Of a DNA stretch of 64,000 nt, positions 62,468 to 64,000 are shown piece after piece. The notes below the pieces were generated by a model that did not search any database, was not told the DNA's origin, and was given only the letters and a program-made list of their open reading frames with translations. Position 1 is the first letter of the stretch; each line of letters starts with the position of its first letter. Position numbers and translations under genes: made by a program. Location of the stretch: assembly GCF_038967635.1 (NCBI RefSeq), contig NZ_CP152413.1:2790001-2854000 (forward strand), written 5' to 3'. The stretch comes from Bradyrhizobium sp. B124 (GTDB lineage: Bacteria; Pseudomonadota; Alphaproteobacteria; Rhizobiales; Xanthobacteraceae).

Positions 62468-63092
62468 TATCCCGGGGACCGACATCCCGGGCGTGCTGCT
62501 GGCCGGCGGCCTCGCGCGGCGGATGGGCGGCGGCGACAAGCCGATGCGCAAGATCGCCGGCCGGACCATTCTGCAACGGGTGATCGACCGTCTCGCCCCG
62601 CAATGCACCGGGCTGGTCATCAACGCCAATGGCGACCCCGCGCGCTTCGCCGCCTTCGGCCTTCCGATCGTCGCCGACGATGTCGCCGATTATCCAGGCC
62701 CCCTCGCCGGCATCCTGGCCGCGCTCGACTGGACCGCGGCCAACCGGCCGAATGCGAAATGGGTGCTGAGCGCGGCGGGCGACTGTCCGTTTCTCCCGCG
62801 TGATCTTGTCGCACGCCTCGAGCAGGCGCGCGCAGCAGAGAATGCCGAGCTCGCGGTCGCCTCATCCGGCGGGCAGGTGCATCCGGTCATCGGTCTCTGG
62901 AGCGTGCGCTTGCGGAACGAGTTGCGCCATGCGCTCGTCGAGGAGGACGTGCGCAAGATCGATCGCTGGACCGCGCGCTATCCGCTGGCAACAGTCGAAT
63001 GGCCGACCGAGCCGCTGGATCCGTTCTTCAATGCCAACACCGTCGAAGACATCATGGAAGCCGATCGCCTCGCCGCACTCGACGGCGGCTGA
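62460..63092 (+). CDS. mobA: Molybdenum cofactor guanylyltransferase
   Basis: A 210-residue MobA that makes the guanine dinucleotide form of the cofactor needed by FdsA and NarG. The nucleotidyltransferase start [17 protein letters not shown], the NANGDP segment and [11 protein letters not shown] (metal-binding Asp) are clear, as is FFNANTVED near the end. The ATG at 62460 overlaps the fdhD 3' end. Confidence 0.93.
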   Translation: MTDIPGTDIPGVLLAGGLARRMGGGDKPMRKIAGRTILQRVIDRLAPQCTGLVINANGDPARFAAFGLPIVADDVADYPGPLAGILAALDWTAANRPNAKWVLSAAGDCPFLPRDLVARLEQARAAENAELAVASSGGQVHPVIGLWSVRLRNELRHALVEEDVRKIDRWTARYPLATVEWPTEPLDPFFNANTVEDIMEADRLAALDGG

Positions 63093-63147
63093 GACGCGCG
63101 CCGCTTGCGTCCGGAACGGACATCCCCGGCTGCGAGCACGCACGCAG

Positions 63148-64000
63148 CTAGCCGAGCTGTCCGCCGGCCCACCCTCTCCGACCCGTTTCCACGGCGCGCA
63201 GATAGTCCAACATCAGGCGGCCGGTTCCGGACAAATGCGCGGCATCGCGGACCACGATCTTCAGCTCGCGCCGCCCCCAATCGTCCCGCAGGGGGATGGC
63301 ACGAAGACCCATGCCGGCGCCGACGACCGCGAAGGCGCGATCGGGGATCAGGCCGAGCCCCATATTGGCCTGCACCATGCGGCAGACCGCATCGAAGCCG
63401 GGCACGTTGATGCGCAGCCGCATCGTCTTGCCGGCTTGCGTCGCCGCATATTGCGAGCGCAGATAGATCGAGCTCGCAGTGTGCAGGCCGATGTGGTCGA
63501 AATCGAGCGTCTCGGTGAACAGCAATTTTTCGCGACCGGCCAGGGGATGGTCCGGCCGCATCACGACCACCAGATTGTCGTAGCGATAATGGAAGGCTTC
63601 GAGCGCGCGGCTGTCGGCCTCGGCCGAGCAGATGCCGATTTCGGCCGCGCCCTCCTCGATGCCACGCACCACCTGCCCGCTCGGCCGCTCCTGCAGATCG
63701 ACGCGGAGCAGCTCATGCGCCGCGAAGAATGCTGAGAGGTCCTCCGGCAAATACTGCACGATCGCCGAGAGGTTGGCGAGCATGCGGACATGGCCGCGCA
63801 CGCCTTGCGAGTATTCCGACAGTTCGACGGCGATCTTCTCGACATTGAGCAGCGTGACCCGGGCATGATGCAGCAGCGCCTCGCCGGCCGGCGTCAGCGC
63901 CATGCCCTTGGCGAGCCGCTTGAACAGCGTGACGCCGAACGCGAGCTCGAAATCGTTCATCCGTTTCGACACCGCCGACGCCGCGATCCCCTCGCGCTGC
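63148..64000 (-). CDS. LysR-family transcriptional regulator (partial)
   Basis: The C-terminal 284 or so residues of a LysR-type regulator. The start lies beyond the right edge. The end of the winged helix is visible (AASAVSKRMNDFELAFGVTLFKR), followed by the linker helix and the effector domain (GHVRMLANLSAIVQYLPEDLSAF, IGICSAEADSRALEAFHYRYDNLVVVMRPDHPLA). It is convergent with mobA. It could control the formate dehydrogenase genes, but fds regulators normally sit next to fdsG, so this link is weak. Confidence 0.85.
   Translation of the reverse strand, partial: QREGIAASAVSKRMNDFELAFGVTLFKRLAKGMALTPAGEALLHHARVTLLNVEKIAVELSEYSQGVRGHVRMLANLSAIVQYLPEDLSAFFAAHELLRVDLQERPSGQVVRGIEEGAAEIGICSAEADSRALEAFHYRYDNLVVVMRPDHPLAGREKLLFTETLDFDHIGLHTASSIYLRSQYAATQAGKTMRLRINVPGFDAVCRMVQANMGLGLIPDRAFAVVGAGMGLRAIPLRDDWGRRELKIVVRDAAHLSGTGRLMLDYLRAVETGRRGWAGGQLG

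Overview
The window is high-GC alphaproteobacterial DNA. Gene content (CUT1 and TRAP importers, a fused FdsGB formate dehydrogenase, NirK/cNOR denitrification genes, ExoD) and the style of the intergenic palindromic repeats suggest Bradyrhizobium or a close relative (inference; no database was searched).

Left flank, 1-7824. A minus-strand sugar or polyol module encodes a binding protein, two permeases, a zinc alcohol dehydrogenase and an ATPase that runs off the window. A LacI-type regulator and an SDR dehydrogenase are read the other way. Two LacI-type operators lie between the divergent units.

Island, about 7825-43767. A 50-bp perfect direct repeat equal to the 3' part of tRNA-Lys(CTT) sits at 7825-7874 and again inside the intact tRNA-Lys gene at 43718-43793. 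The roughly 36 kb between them is almost entirely a nitrate-to-N2O respiration island. Left to right it holds: a copper/exporter operon (PCuAC chaperone, lipoyl-fold mini-protein, truncated HTH protein, ABC exporter); an nnrS operon (CcoG, DUF59, DUF2249x2, a 12-TM-class membrane protein, NnrS); two small proteins; pseudoazurin; an NnrR/Dnr-like Crp-Fnr regulator; a DUF1858 protein; nirK-nirV; a stand-alone ccmE; hemN; norEFCBQD; a molybdenum-cofactor and maturation block (DUF2478, MogA, Cys-rich protein, PPIase); narIJHG with a fused NarK; and a NarR-like regulator. Nine Crp/Fnr-class boxes (TTG-N8-CAA, mostly NnrR-like) precede these units and suggest one shared regulon. No nosZ and no integrase gene is visible; a YncE-like gene cut by an IS630-family remnant lies at the right end.

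Right flank, 43794-64000. A Spy/LTXXQ periplasmic protein, a TRAP transporter (DctMQP), a repeat-rich 1.1-kb gap, a decayed HlyD-type gene, a secreted protein, a branched-chain amino-acid-type binding protein, ExoD, a coiled-coil membrane protein, a ModA-like protein without signal peptide, a dienelactone hydrolase, and then a molybdenum formate dehydrogenase region (fdsA, fused fdsGB, moeA, fdhD, mobA) ending in a partial LysR regulator.

How it works together: NarK imports nitrate, NarGHI reduces it at the quinol pool, pseudoazurin can feed NirK, NorCB removes NO, and CcmE, HemN, MogA, the PPIase and the PCuAC protein supply cofactors and maturation. The flanking formate dehydrogenase and its Moco genes draw on the same molybdenum cofactor pathway.
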